A stretch of DNA of 64,000 bases from NCBI GenBank assembly GCA_964035575.1, contig OZ037888.1:620001-684000 (forward strand), read 5' to 3'. The position numbers were made by a program, and so were the translations under genes. Shown piece after piece: positions 39,344-50,258 of this stretch (positions are counted from its first letter, which is position 1; each line of letters starts with the position of its first letter). The stretch comes from Rhynchopus sp. YZ270_cl-10. Its lineage: Eukaryota; Euglenozoa; Diplonemea; Diplonemida; Diplonemidae. A model generated the notes under the pieces. It was given only the letters and a program-made list of their open reading frames with translations, was not told the origin of the DNA and did no database searches.

Positions 39344-42300
39344 ATGGCACCACAAATTGTGAGGATTGGAGTAGCAACATTCGCTGCGATAGCAATAATT
39401 GGTGGTGCGCTACAGAGGGAGACCCTGCAGGAGGGACGCATCGGGGGAGTGGAAGGTGTCGTGCCCCCCGTCTCTGTTTTCTCTCAAAAAACAGCACCAA
39501 TCGTACCACGGGTGCTGCATAGTGAGGTGTGCACGCAGAAGAAGATATGCGAATATTTTAAGGATATTTTGGTGGTGTTGCACCTGAATCCACAGCGGTT
39601 TGATTGGTTAGAGCATATTCTGCAGTATGCACAGAACTTCGCACCAAACATCATTCTCACAACAATCCCCGACTCGACCCTGACACGCAACATGACCTTT
39701 GCAGAGCAACGTGCCTACCTCGACCACCTCACCCTGCACAACCCCCCACACTACCGCTACATCCACCTCATCGAAAACAAGTTCGGCCTCACAGGAGATC
39801 ATCACGACATTGTCAAGGCCATGGAGCTATACCCAAACTACACTGGTATGTTCATTTTTTATCAATGAGTATCAATGAGTAGAACTGTGGTCTGTTTTTC
39901 CTCCCCTTTGTGAACACCCAATACTTATAAGGTGGAGGGGTTTAACCACTTTCCAGGAATAGATCTTCTTCTTTTTCCTTCATGAAATAATTTCCTTCAG
40001 TTTTTTTTCAACAGTACTAAACACGAGAACCTTAGTATCACCTTTTACTTTATTTTTCAATCATACCTACACCCCCCCCTAGAGGGTCGCATTGGCTACA
40101 CCGTGCGCTGGTCAGAGGTCTGACCAGGTAATACCTGGTCAGATTTATGACCAGGTACACCTGGTCAGATCTGACCAGGTACACCTGGTCAGATGACCAG
40201 GTACCTGGTCACATTTACCCGGGTAAGTACCCAGGTACCCAGGTACCCAGGTACCCAGGTACCCAGGTCCAGGTCCAGGAACAGGTACCCAGGAACAAGA
40301 AAAAAGTCGTGAAAGAGCAACCACAGCTCCACATGACAAACACAAAAGTGTCCAGTCACGTGGGGCATTCATGCACTGAGGAGATAATGATCCAACAATT
40401 TACAAGAAAGATTACTTAACCTACTGCTGGAAATTGCCAGGTCGTAGTAACACACAAAGTGTGCCTCCGTTCGGGAAGACCGGATATTCTAGAGACCAAA
40501 AAGGCCTCAAGAATATCTTCCGGTAGTCAAGGTAGAACCGAGTGAGCGGCCCAAGACCCCCGTGGAGAAGTTAAATGTTGTAATGCTATCAGGTAGAAAC
40601 TGCGAACACTGTCTTACCCTCCTCAATGCATGGTGGTTGATGTCTTCCACAACAAATTTCCTGTACCCAGGTACCCAGGTTCCTAGACCCACGCAGTACC
40701 ACGTCGCAGTACTACGCAAAATTTACCACCAGACCCTGTCTTCGTGCACCTGAAGTACAACGCCGCAGACAGGCCAAACATGCGTTGGACTCAGAGGAAT
40801 GCCCGCTGTGCAGGTATCATGAGAACCAACTCCCAGCAACAAGGGGCGCCTTTTGGCGGGCGTTGTTGAGGGTGTTTGGGGTGCAAAGTTTTCCACAATT
40901 TTGATGCGCGGGTACAGAAGTGTTGTCTTGTTCTTTCATCTCTAGGAAATGTAAATGTCAATCGCGTTTAACTACCACGAGGGCTTGTTCAGTGAACCCA
41001 CGAGGGGTCGAAGGGGGTTGGTTATCCCATATCTATCAAAGGTTGTGTCGACCAGGCTAAACCACTATGTTACGCTGTACGTTGTTAAATCCGAAGAAAT
41101 AACACTTTAGCAGCCGCAGGAAGTTTGCTAAAAAGAGTGCCTCACGCTACACAAACCACCACCCGCGATTGACTTAGATGTTATAACAAAGAGAATTCAG
41201 AACAAAACAACACCCTGCCCCATACACACTAAATTGTCATGCTTCAAGAGCATGCCTGGGCCAAAATTACTGTTGACAAAAAAGGCAACAAGACCACCCA
41301 CAAGGAGTGTGAAATGTGCACTGGTTTTCTGGGGGAACGCAATATTTTCTTGTGTCTAGTCCTCCGGAAGCAGAGGACAGACTTTCCGGAAGGTTTCCAA
41401 AGTCGAATTTCTTGCACTAGCTATGCTCCCTGGGTTAAATGGCAATAGCAGTGACTGACAAAATATTCCCACCCCCCAGGTCTTCGTCCACAAACCCAGA
41501 ATAGATTGATGTGGGTGAAGCCTTTCGGATTTTTGAGTTGTTGATAGAATGTCGAAGAGCGGCGAAACTTCTCATCGCAATCACGGATGCAGTTCAGATT
41601 TCACGATCCTGTGATGAGTGTAAATGTGGGGTGTGATTAAGTTATGGTGTATAAACGCAGTACTGTAAAATCGTTTAATTTGTCACCTACAATTCTTCCG
41701 TCCCTAATACAGAAAGTATCACTCAAGGCTGTACTTTAAAAAGTAGACACAAAAAATCGCCCAACGTAATGTGAGGGGGTGACAAAATTCATTTATGACT
41801 GATATTTCAACTCGGTTAATTAGGGTGTGACAAATTAAACGATTTTCCAGTATTAAAGATGAGGTTAATGAAGAAAGTTGGGGAGATCCGGGTGCCCGCA
41901 ACAACAATATTCACAAAAAATCACAAACAAAAAATCTTATTCACAAAAAATCACACAAAATCACAAAAAATAAATCCTATTCACAAAAAATCACAAGCAA
42001 AAACGGCTGCCTTATGACAAGCAATACGTAAGTTTATTCCGATTACACAAAGTAGGGGTAGTCTGCAAGCACCAGCCAAAAAAGAGTGAGATCGGTGATC
42101 AGGGAAAACAAACACCACCACACAACAACTTGACAACCACTAAAGGAATGAATCTACACTAGTGCCTGACAGTTAAACATATTTACATACCTTGTCTTCA
42201 TCGTAACCTGCGCCTTCGCTGCTGTCAAGGTGCCTTCTCTGGGTACAGTGCCCAGTGTCCAGTACAGAAAAAAAAATTCGTCTAAAAAATCGAGTACGCA

Positions 42301-45300
42301 AAACCACATTTTAGACATTTTAGACCCCTACAGAGGCTCAAAAGTGCCAAATTTTGCTTTTATGGCCTCAAATCGTAAAAATTAGCTACTACAGTACACG
42401 GGGTATGACCGTATTTTGGCTGAAATTTTGACTTGAAAATTTTTTTCAACATTTGCCCAATCTGAGGTTTTCTTTGGATTTTTTGGGCCATTTTATGACC
42501 TACCACGGCCAGTTTTGGGCAAAAAAGTTATTTTTTCTTTGGTCAAAAATCGCCTTGTCTAACCACTGTTCAGTGTAGGATTGTTCAAATACGTGTATTT
42601 GGTGAAACCCCAGATGGTCAAAACACCCGAATTTTGCGTTTTTTTTGCATTTTTCGGTGCCCCAAGACCCAACCCAGAGGCCAAATTTTTCCCGAAAAAA
42701 ATTCTCAAAAAAAAATTTTTTTTTTGAGATTTTTCGATTTTTTGCTAAGGTGATGCCCATACAAAATGTACAGGGTGTACACAAATAGCCGTGGAATAAA
42801 TTCTAGATGCTCTAAACTGCTCGTAAGTGCCTTTATTTGCACTTTTAGCCCAGTTTTGAGGTCATATGGACCCACCAAGGGCATTTTTGTGTTGTCAAAA
42901 AAAAAAAAAAACCTGGTCACAGTGGCCAAATACCTGGTCACTGACCAGGTATACCTGGTCAATACCTGGTCATTGACCAGGTATACCTGGTCATGACCAG
43001 GTGTACCTGGTCAATCTGACCAGGTCAAAACCTGGTCATATTACCTGGTCAACTGACCAGGTATCCTCTGACCAGCGCACGGTGTAACGTTTTTATGTAA
43101 TTTTTATTATTTTTTCGCCGGTGGGCCATTTCAGTGGTGACCCACACCCTGTGCCACCCCAAAAATGGGTTTCCGGGGGTTTTTGGGGGGTTTTGCGACG
43201 AAAAACGTGAAAAAACGAAAAAAAAATGCGTTGTTATTGGTGTTTTCATGTTTTTGTACTGTATACAGCCTATGATTGGAGGAATTTGACATATTTGACT
43301 AAATAATTCAAACCAAGATCGGTTCGAAGGGTCCAAAAGGGTGCAGCTCGTCGAAATCAGGCCCACAGGACCCCCAGGAGTACGATTTACACCGGAGAGT
43401 GACCCCAAGAGGCCTCTGGCGTCCCTAATTTGGCATTTTCTGCTCCCCCCACAGCCGTACATGTTGCTGCGCAGCTGAATCACTTCATCAGAACACGCCA
43501 TGCATACGCCCTTGATCCGCTCCCCATCCACGAACCTCCTCACGAACTCGGCAGCATTCCCAGACGCTTTTTGTAAGGGGGAGGTCGTTTTATATTTGTT
43601 ACGCTTGACAGAGGAGGAGAAGTTGGGCAGTGAGGGGGGAGGGGGGAGGGGGGTGTTTTACACGCATACAGACGGGCTCAGCGGGTCATATTCGACTCAA
43701 TATTTCAAACCAAGATCGGTTCGAGGGGCCCAAAAGGGTGCAGCTCGTCGAAACCAGGCCCACAGGACCCCCAGGAGTACGATTTCCACAGGAGAGTGGC
43801 CCCAAGAGGCCTCTGGCAGCCCTAATTTGGCATTTTTTAGCCCACAACCGCCCCTACCCCCCTCTCTGGGGGGGAGGGCAAATTTTCACTCCTTTTCCCC
43901 ATTTCTGGTGCTTCTAAGTCCTCCAAAGGGTAAAAAACCGGTTCCGTTGGGTCCGCGGACCATTTTTTGGGGGGGTATGTACCCAAATTTGTACCATACC
44001 CTACTTTATGTGATGGTCATGGGCAAAGTCACGGAGAGGACAGGCACCGGACAAGCACTGGACAGGCACTTTTTTTGACTCCAAAATTCAAAAAAAATCA
44101 TTTGTAAGTGGTCTAGAAGTCTGTTGGTCGTTGAAATCAGGTCCACAGGACCCCTGGGACCCGATTTGCACCAGAGAGTCACCCAAATAGACCTCTGGTA
44201 ATCCAAAAAAATCAATTTTTTTGCTAAAAAACCACTTTTGCCCATTTTGGGGAAAAAGTCCATTTTTCACTAATTTTCCCCATTTTTGGTATTTCTGAGC
44301 CCACCAAAGTGTAAAAAAATGGTTTCATTGGATCCTCCGAACATTTTTGGGGTGGGTATGTGTCTAGTTTTCCACGGGAAACGAGTTTCTATGTTGCAAA
44401 AAAATTTTATTTCACTTTTTGTGAGGACAATGCGACCCCCTAACACCCCCCCCCATAAGGTGTCATCAACGCCATCTTTTATACATTTTCCTCAGGTTAT
44501 ATGTACTGGGCCCACGAGGACGCGCTGCCTGGATTTTGGAACATGATCTCACTTGATAAGGAGAGTGTGTGGCACCAGCCGATTGAGAAGCTCTTTGCCT
44601 TTTCGCACACACTTCCTGTGTGCCCGCTGAAGCTCAAGCGGAAACACCATTTTAAGAGCGGGACACGGATTAAACAGGGCTCGCGACACTGCGTAGTACC
44701 CATGCAACCCCACGAGGCTCGCGACTGGATAGGTCTGGGCCACGCGTTGGATCGAATCAAAAACGACAGTGCGGCAGACTTTGCGAAGATCATCCCGGGG
44801 GTGACCTTCGCCAGCCCGCTCTACTACGTCCCAGGCACACCAGACATCCGTGAACGCTTCAAACGCTACAGCGCGTACCTTTACGATGCGAAGGGGGTGA
44901 ATGAGTTCTCAGACCACGTTCTTCTGAGGGCAGCGTCAGGGCCAAAAGGGTCGAACCACCTGAAAGCAGTAAACATCTGGCCTGACCAAGGAAGGTTTCA
45001 CCCTGTCGCAGAGTTTTTGTGGGAGAGTCACATCACGCATCCGATCCGGCCGGTAGGGGAGTTGTTCCTGCGTCTCCATGACCTAGCGCAGGAGGTGCAG
45101 ATCGCTGATATGCTTGCATCGTTGAAAGGAAAGGAAAAGGCGTTGTGGGAAGTCTGCTACACCTGCGACGAATACCCAGTTACAGGGAAGTTTGTGCAGG
45201 GCAGGAAGGGGAGGTTTCATTCTTGTGCAAAAGGGTGCGCCGTCGGCAGCGTTGCTGTCAATATGACAACGTCGAACGGGAAGGTGGTTGTCCGCAAGGA

Positions 45301-45400
45301 AAGCATCCCCACAAACGAGCTGCACTACGAAGGGTTCTGGTCGATGGAGAGTACACAGCTCTTCTTCAGCCGTTATGCCAAGCTCAATGCTACGTTCTAA
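39344..45400 (+). CDS. type II membrane protein, glycosyltransferase-like, two exons
   Basis: Exons 39344-39845 and 44496-45400 join in phase (YPNYTG/YMYWAHED) to give 468 aa. A short cytosolic tail precedes a signal anchor (residues about 7-24, VATFAAIAIIGGAL), giving the type II topology typical of Golgi enzymes. The lumenal domain begins around VCTQKKICEYFKDILVVLHL, has a nucleotide-sugar-transferase-like alternation of strands and helices, and contains GYMYWAHEDALPGFWNM. That segment resembles the acidic-motif region (G-Y-x-x-x-x-x-D/E-D) of several type II glycosyltransferases. A Cys-rich C-terminal module follows (CYTCDEYP...CAKGCA). The 4650-bp intron is ten times longer than others here and full of transposon DNA. 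The exact family is not identified. Confidence 0.75.
40097..43086. mobile_element. 3.0-kb TIR transposon with TGACCAGGT palindrome arrays
   Basis: A perfect 22-bp terminal inverted repeat, TACACCGTGCGCTGGTCAGAGG, lies at 40097-40118 and in reverse complement at 43065-43086. If the outer TA is the target duplication, the ends start CACCG. Each end has a 100-160-bp array of TGACCAGGTA and TACCTGGTCA in head-to-head pairs; the left end also has a CCAGGTAC tandem (40210-40290). The interior has short open stretches (for example CEMCTGFLGERNIFLCLVLR at 41.3 kb; NVVMLSGRNCEHCLTLLNAW at 40.6 kb) that may be remnants of a Cys-rich transposase, and a CACAAAAAATCACA tandem (about 41910-42000). Confidence 0.8.
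43300..44230 (+). repeat. three spaced copies of a 140-bp repeat
   Basis: Copies at about 43303-43440 and 43703-43840 are near-identical (AACCAAGATCGGTTCGA, AGGGTGCAGCTCGTCGAAA, CCCAGGAGTACGATTT, CCCCAAGAGGCCTCTGGC). A third at about 44085-44225 is diverged. The spacing is about 400 bp, so the whole unit is probably larger. Confidence 0.7.
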
Positions 45401-45430
45401 CTTTTTTGGTGTTTTTTTGACACAAAAGAT

Positions 45431-45545
45431 GTACCCACCTGATTTTTACCCCGCGTATAGGCGCGTAAAGGCTGGGAAAAATGGGTGGGGTTTAGCCTAT
45501 ACGGGCCTGTACGGGCCTATACGCGGGGTAAAAATCAAGTGGTGT
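45431..45545. repeat. 115-bp foldback element
   Basis: The arms ACCTGATTTTTACCCCGCGT then ATAGGC, and GCCTATACGCGGGGTAAAAA then TCAAGT, are complementary over about 27 bp with one mismatch near the outer end. The interior contains GGGCCTGTAC/GGGCCTATAC repeats. Confidence 0.7.
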
Positions 45546-45952
45546 ATGCTCAGAGGCGCATCTTGAACGTCCAACCCTTAATTCGCATTAAATATCGTGT
45601 GTGAGAAGCAGCATTGGTGTCCGCCGATTTAAGCGGTGAGGCATTTGCACTTTTCAACTTCTCTTCATTCAAGATTTTTTGATTCCCCTCCACCCTGTGG
45701 GAGTGGAGGGGAAGGAAATGGTCTGGGGTGGGGGGGCAACAAATCCTAGATTATAATAAGGAAGAGGGGTGTGGGTTCTGGGAGGGGGGAGTTCTCTTTT
45801 TTGTGTGGCGCGCCTGTATCTGTGGCCGAGCCAATGTGGATTGGGTTCGCTATTGCAAAAAAAAAGGTGGGGGGTTCACTCGTTTTAACTACTGTAGATT
45901 GGTTTGTGTTTTGTACGCTAGGTTCAAAATACTCTTTTTTTGTAAAAAGAGA

Positions 45953-46570
45953 TCAGCATAGACCAGGCAGAACGCTGTCTCTCAATTTAGAGGGAAGGGG
46001 AAAAATATATATCACGGTAGTGTCTTTTTCTTGTGCAGATCTTGAACCTTCGGAGCCCCAGAATGGACCAGGCAGGATATAGCGTGTCTTCTTCCTCACG
46101 TATGCGTCGTATGTCCGAACGAGGTTTGTCTTGCAGACAAAAGTGGACAGCTCTGCCCCCACCCTCTTTTTCTTCCTCTGCGTTCCTCTGACGACACCAC
46201 TCGACTTGAAGTGGGGCCCTCCATCACTCCATATCTTTGTGATGGTGAGGTCATCCTGTTGCGTATGTGTGTGTACAGCTGTGAGTGGAGGCGTAGTTGG
46301 CGAAATGCCTGTCCTGGCAAGCCTGATTCGCAAACTAGAAGTGTGTACAGTACACTTTGTATTTGGCCTCGGGAGGAACGATACGAGGCTTACCAACATT
46401 GTTCCACCATGTGGGTTGTAGTTGTAGTTGTAGTTCACGTGGGTGGGGTCACATTCGTGGAAAGACATCTTGGTGAAGTCAGACAGAAGCGTCACCTCAA
46501 TTGGGTCCTGCGAAACCTCAGACCTCACAATCTTCACAGGGTTTTCTTCTTCTTCGGGGAGTTCGTACAA
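45953..46570 (-). pseudogene. antisense RNase-H-fold transposase-like fragment
   Basis: The minus-strand reading frame is 205 codons and open. It begins inside a longer open stretch with pieces such as EEENPVKIVRSEVSQDPIEV, TLLSDFTKMSFHECDP, GGTMLVSLVSFLP and TITKIWSDGGPHFKSSG. The spacing from a DF dipeptide to a later SDG..HFK box resembles DDE/RNase-H-fold transposases in which those Asp residues bind metal. After the SDG box the frame becomes Lys/Arg-rich and low-complexity, so the 3' half seems lost. No ends of the element are identified. Confidence 0.45.
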
Positions 46571-46992
46571 CCTACGCAGTAACTGCGTCTTTATCCCCTT
46601 CTCACCAGATATTCTGACGTGAAATTCCTTTCAGAAATCTGTGTCTCAGTGGCACCTTCACAAAAGGGCCACACTCCCTTGCACCGTCTGTGGTCTTTTT
46701 GACACACTCTCACAGCGCGCTCCAACCTGTACACCATCACCCAACGCAGAATGGGCCTGCCGCCTTATCCCCCCCTTTCACAAACCCCCACCTGCACAGT
46801 GCACCCCCTCCCTCTACTTCATTACGCCAAAGACAATAAACAGAAAACACCCATCAAAACGACACTATGCAACTGGGATAAAGGTGCTTCTTAACCCTCT
46901 AAGGACGTTTTTCTCAGACACCCTTCCTTGCCTTTGGGTGACTAAGAGAGGCCGTCTATTTTTGTAATTTTATTTTTTGATTTTGCTTTGCA

Positions 46993-49092
46993 ATGAGTGG
47001 TCCATATGGGGCTGCGTTGAGAGATCTTCCAGGGGAGTCTGCTGAACTAAATGGGGCAATTGAGGCAAATGGGATAATTGAACCGAATGGGATAATTGAA
47101 CCGCAAGCAATACCGATTGATGTGAATGGAACGAACGGAACGAATGGGACTGAGGCTACCACCACCGACAGCAGCCCACGCAACGCTTTTGCATACTTTG
47201 GAATGAAGGGTGACCATGGCACACATGACGGAGTTTCTCTGCGGAACGACGTGCTTGAAGCAGAGCGCGGCGCAGTGCGTCAGGGTATGGTGGAAATGAG
47301 CGACCCCGCAGTAGTAGCTGGGGTTGCGCGGGATGAAGACAAATGGGTCGGTAGCGGGCTCTCCAGCACGGTGCCAAAAACAAAACTGATGTGCGTTGAA
47401 TTCCCCGGTGCCGTGAACAACCCTGCAAAGGCGGTACGCATGCTGGGCGGGAAGACGTGGCTGAAAAGGGTGGCAGAGGGGGAGGTGAAGACGTCGAGGA
47501 TTGTGTTTCGACCTGATTCCATTTCGCCTCATGCTGCGTTTGGGGATACCAGAAATGTGTGTGGTGTGTTGGTCCAGGTCCGCACGAAGCAGCAGTACCG
47601 CCGCAATGGAAACGGTGAACGCGTTGCGGTGAACCTCAAGATGCAAACCCAGGTTGTGGGATCGGTCAACAAAAAGGTAGAGTTCAACAGTCTGTGCGAC
47701 TATCAGTACCTCCCACCGAAGGGGTTGAAAGGGATGTCCCTCAATTTGGAGAGCATGTTGCAGTTCACGAGGTTGCTCCCCCCGCAGGATGTACCGTTAC
47801 ATCTGGCACCTCGTATCTTCTCCCGCCTCGATAAGCCAATGGAGTACGACTACCGCAGTAACCCCTACTCCAGACGTGCCGTCATGACCCTCCCAGATGG
47901 CAGCATCGAACACTCTCGTGTCTCTTCCCGCTCCACTGCAGGCACCAATCTCCTCCAAACCATCAGCTGGGTCGATAAAACACTGCCAAGCATTCCCCCC
48001 GATGAATCAATCAATTTCCTCTGTCGCAACCCTGCGTATCATCCGTTGTACAGAAAAATGAAGGATTTGTTTCAAAAACGCCCGGTTTGGTCGAGGGTCG
48101 CACTGTGTCTCGTACTCTCCCCAACCCAAGGTGATTTGACACATCTTTTGAAACAGGTTCTCCCAATTGTTTCATATTCCTTTAGTACCGGACCATACCG
48201 GAAGTTGTACGTCCGTTTGGGGTATGACGTTCGTAGGCCGCCGGAAGAGGGGGAGATTCACCCGGTTTTGTATGAATCATTTGATGTGAGGGTTAAATCC
48301 TCTACGTTGAGGAGAATGGCGGTGACGACGACGAGGGGTGGGGAGGTGCTGCCTGAGGCCCCACACCGTATGGCCCCGGTTAATGGACGTGCTGCATGGC
48401 CGGAACCGGAGGATCCGATCTATTGGGAACGCATTCCGGTGACCTGGGAGCAGTATTTTGAATTAATGCGTAGCGGAGAGACACGACCCTTCCGGAATAA
48501 AAGGGTGTTTCCCGTTAGAATGCTGTGGTTGCAGTACATCGATTTGAAGGACCCCGCGTTGCTGGCAGAGCTGCAACGCAGTGCGCGATCGCGTCTGGAG
48601 CTGCCCAACGATGAGTTGCACAGCTCCTGGATGCCGTCGGAGAAGCTGACAGAACTGCGTGCCAAATTTCAGGTTAAATTTGTAAATTGGTGGCAGGAAC
48701 GGTTTCCGCATACTTCAGAACCTCCGGGGTTGGGGGAGTTGGTGTCGCAGGCGAGAGGTGAGCAGTACAATGCATCTGATTCAGGTCATTCTGAAAACAG
48801 TGGTTCGGCAGGAAAGAAACGAAAAGCGACATCCACAGCGAGCGAAGTCAAGCAGAGGGAACGCCGGCGTGCCTACCTCCAAGCCCGTCGTGAAGCCGAA
48901 CGTGAAGAAGACGCAAAGGACGCCACCCTAGACGGAGCGAACGACATCGGAACAGACCTCGCCTCGGAAATCCACCCCAACCAACCGCAAGACCCTACCC
49001 CCCTGGAAGTAACAGTCGACGTAGATTGGGAGAACACTCCACACGATACACCCCCTCCAGAAGAAGATGATGAGGATGAAGGGTGGGTGTAA
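46993..49092 (+). CDS. GTF3C5: TFIIIC subunit 5 (GTF3C5 / yeast Tfc1-tau95)
   Basis: A 699-aa subunit of TFIIIC, the factor that binds A/B boxes of tRNA genes and recruits TFIIIB and Pol III. The recognisable order matches the family: LMCVEFPGAVNNPAKAVRML with FRPDSISPHAAFGD (residues about 133-185, triple-barrel dimerisation part), then SLCDYQYLPP (about 233), APRIFSRLDKPMEYDYRSN (about 272-290) and the DNA-binding part LFQKRPVWSRVAL (about 358-370) to STGPYRKLYVRLGYDVRRPP (about 398-417). A low-complexity N-terminus (NGIIEPNGIIEP, NGTNGTNGTE) and a very acidic C-tail (PPPEEDDEDEGWV) are also present; acidic tails are typical of this subunit. Single exon, intact, family-typical length. Confidence 0.93.
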   Translation: MSGPYGAALRDLPGESAELNGAIEANGIIEPNGIIEPQAIPIDVNGTNGTNGTEATTTDSSPRNAFAYFGMKGDHGTHDGVSLRNDVLEAERGAVRQGMVEMSDPAVVAGVARDEDKWVGSGLSSTVPKTKLMCVEFPGAVNNPAKAVRMLGGKTWLKRVAEGEVKTSRIVFRPDSISPHAAFGDTRNVCGVLVQVRTKQQYRRNGNGERVAVNLKMQTQVVGSVNKKVEFNSLCDYQYLPPKGLKGMSLNLESMLQFTRLLPPQDVPLHLAPRIFSRLDKPMEYDYRSNPYSRRAVMTLPDGSIEHSRVSSRSTAGTNLLQTISWVDKTLPSIPPDESINFLCRNPAYHPLYRKMKDLFQKRPVWSRVALCLVLSPTQGDLTHLLKQVLPIVSYSFSTGPYRKLYVRLGYDVRRPPEEGEIHPVLYESFDVRVKSSTLRRMAVTTTRGGEVLPEAPHRMAPVNGRAAWPEPEDPIYWERIPVTWEQYFELMRSGETRPFRNKRVFPVRMLWLQYIDLKDPALLAELQRSARSRLELPNDELHSSWMPSEKLTELRAKFQVKFVNWWQERFPHTSEPPGLGELVSQARGEQYNASDSGHSENSGSAGKKRKATSTASEVKQRERRRAYLQARREAEREEDAKDATLDGANDIGTDLASEIHPNQPQDPTPLEVTVDVDWENTPHDTPPPEEDDEDEGWV

Positions 49093-49504
49093 AAAGGGCG
49101 TTTTTTTTTGGGGGGTGGGGAAAAATGGTTGTTGTAAAATGGCAATGTTTTCGAAGAAGGAAAAAATCCCCCAAAAAAAGAGAGAGATTACCAAAGAATT
49201 TGCTTTAATCGAAATCGGGTCATCAGATCACCTCTTCATAAAACCTTTTTTTTTTTATTCCGATTTATATTTACACAGTACATTCCTTCATAAGGCCGCC
49301 GTTGTGTCGCTTCTAGAGCTGTACTTCGTTACCTGCACATAATTTCACCTCGCTTCGCTCGGTCATGGTCCCCTCACTTTGCGAGGAAACCATTTATGCA
49401 GCAGGAAAACTCGCGACCTTGCGTGACACAAAAAATCTACCTTAGTTCACAATAAATAGTTAAAAAAAATTCCCACCTTTTTATCCAGCAGTATACACAA
49501 CACC
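49093..49504. other. spacer with small foldback
   Basis: An imperfect foldback at about 49331-49410 has the core CACCTCGCTTCGCTCGG, a core shared with the 50.7/51.3-kb units. A TTTTTATCCAGCAG acceptor (AG 49487-49491) precedes the next start. Confidence 0.6.
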
Positions 49505-50023
49505 ATGGCCGTTCTATGGCGTCAGATGACGAATCCGATGAACAGCGAACAGGAGATAGAGGCAGACGCACATCTGTGTTTGATCTACTCCGCCGAGGAC
49601 CTTCTCAAGGCCGCAAGCGTCCCACGCAAGCCCGACCGCCCGCAGCCGGTCCTGCTCCCACAGACAAGCCTGCACCACCAGCCACAGCCCCACCACAACA
49701 TCTACGAACAGCCGCACCCTACACACAACCACCACTTCGACGCGGGGCTTCCTCTACACTCCCAGGGCGCGTCGCCGACACACAATACGGGTAGAGGGGT
49801 CGCTATGAATATGGGCATGAACTACGTCCGCCCCGGTCCAGGCCAAAAGACATCCTACAATGACTGGACTGCGCAGGCGGAAGAACGCCGCCAGCGCTTC
49901 AAATTTGCGAAAAACCAGGGCGTAACATACAACAAAGGAGTCATCCTGCAGGTCCTTATTACACGTGGCCCGCATGAATCAGGGCTCTTACCGTTCATGC
50001 CAGGAAGGGGACGGCAGGTTTGA
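49505..50023 (+). CDS. hypothetical protein, 172 aa, His/Gln/Pro-rich
   Basis: I do not recognise this protein. ATG at 49505 lies 14 nt after a TATCCAGCAG acceptor. The N-terminal 40 residues are helical (MNSEQEIEADAHLCLIYSAE). The middle is His/Gln/Pro-rich and disordered (SLHHQPQPHHNIYEQPHPTH). The C-terminal part has a conserved-looking charged helix (YNDWTAQAEERRQRFKFAKN). An overlapping +1-shifted frame (49516-49794) is also open, but third-position GC favours this frame. The last 30 codons are less convincing, and an unseen intron after ILQ (CTGCAG/GTCC at 49949-49952) is possible. Confidence 0.65.
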   Translation: MAVLWRQMTNPMNSEQEIEADAHLCLIYSAEDLLKAASVPRKPDRPQPVLLPQTSLHHQPQPHHNIYEQPHPTHNHHFDAGLPLHSQGASPTHNTGRGVAMNMGMNYVRPGPGQKTSYNDWTAQAEERRQRFKFAKNQGVTYNKGVILQVLITRGPHESGLLPFMPGRGRQV

Positions 50024-50258
50024 TAGTCGCTGTGTGGGTGTGCATGTGAGACTCTTTTAGTTTCCGTGCTGTATGATAAACAGTTGTGATTAAGGTTACA
50101 AAAAAAGGGCCATGGTGCTTTTTGGTTTCTTCATTCTTTTTTTTTTTTTTTTTTTTTGTTTTTTTACGCAAACTTTGAATAGAACGTATGAATTTGTTGT
50201 GCGATAACCAGGAAAGTGCCTAACATAATAACAGATAGGATGGGGAGTGGGGAGGAAG

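Larger units (their letters stand above)
39846..44495. other. 4.65-kb transposon-filled intron
   Basis: GTATGT...CCTCAG. It contains a degraded family-A copy (40013-40050), the 3-kb TIR transposon 40097-43086 and three spaced copies of a 140-bp repeat (43300, 43700, 44085). Exons on both sides stay in phase. Confidence 0.75.
45401..46992. other. intergenic region with foldback and antisense transposase-like ORF
   Basis: Contains the foldback 45431-45545, a short T-tailed module near 45638-45680 shared with kinesin intron 1, the minus-strand block 45953-46570 and a truncated family-A copy (46937-46953). The LC8-like CATTTTTTAG pattern is absent; the best acceptors before 46993 are CTCAG at about 46919 or ACTAAG at 46944. 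Confidence 0.55.

Noticed and set aside
40210-40300. Telomere-like repeat (CCAGGTAC tandem)
   Set aside because: Short, internal and part of the transposon end; unlike TTAGGG-type arrays.
40120-43060. CRISPR-like array from the repeated TGACCAGGTA units
   Set aside because: The units are palindromes with irregular spacing at both ends of a TIR element in a eukaryotic intron; no spacers of uniform length and no cas genes.
49516-49794. Overlapping Pro/Arg-rich ORF in the other frame
   Set aside because: Shorter, with third-position composition favouring the 49505 frame; kept only as a note in that gene.
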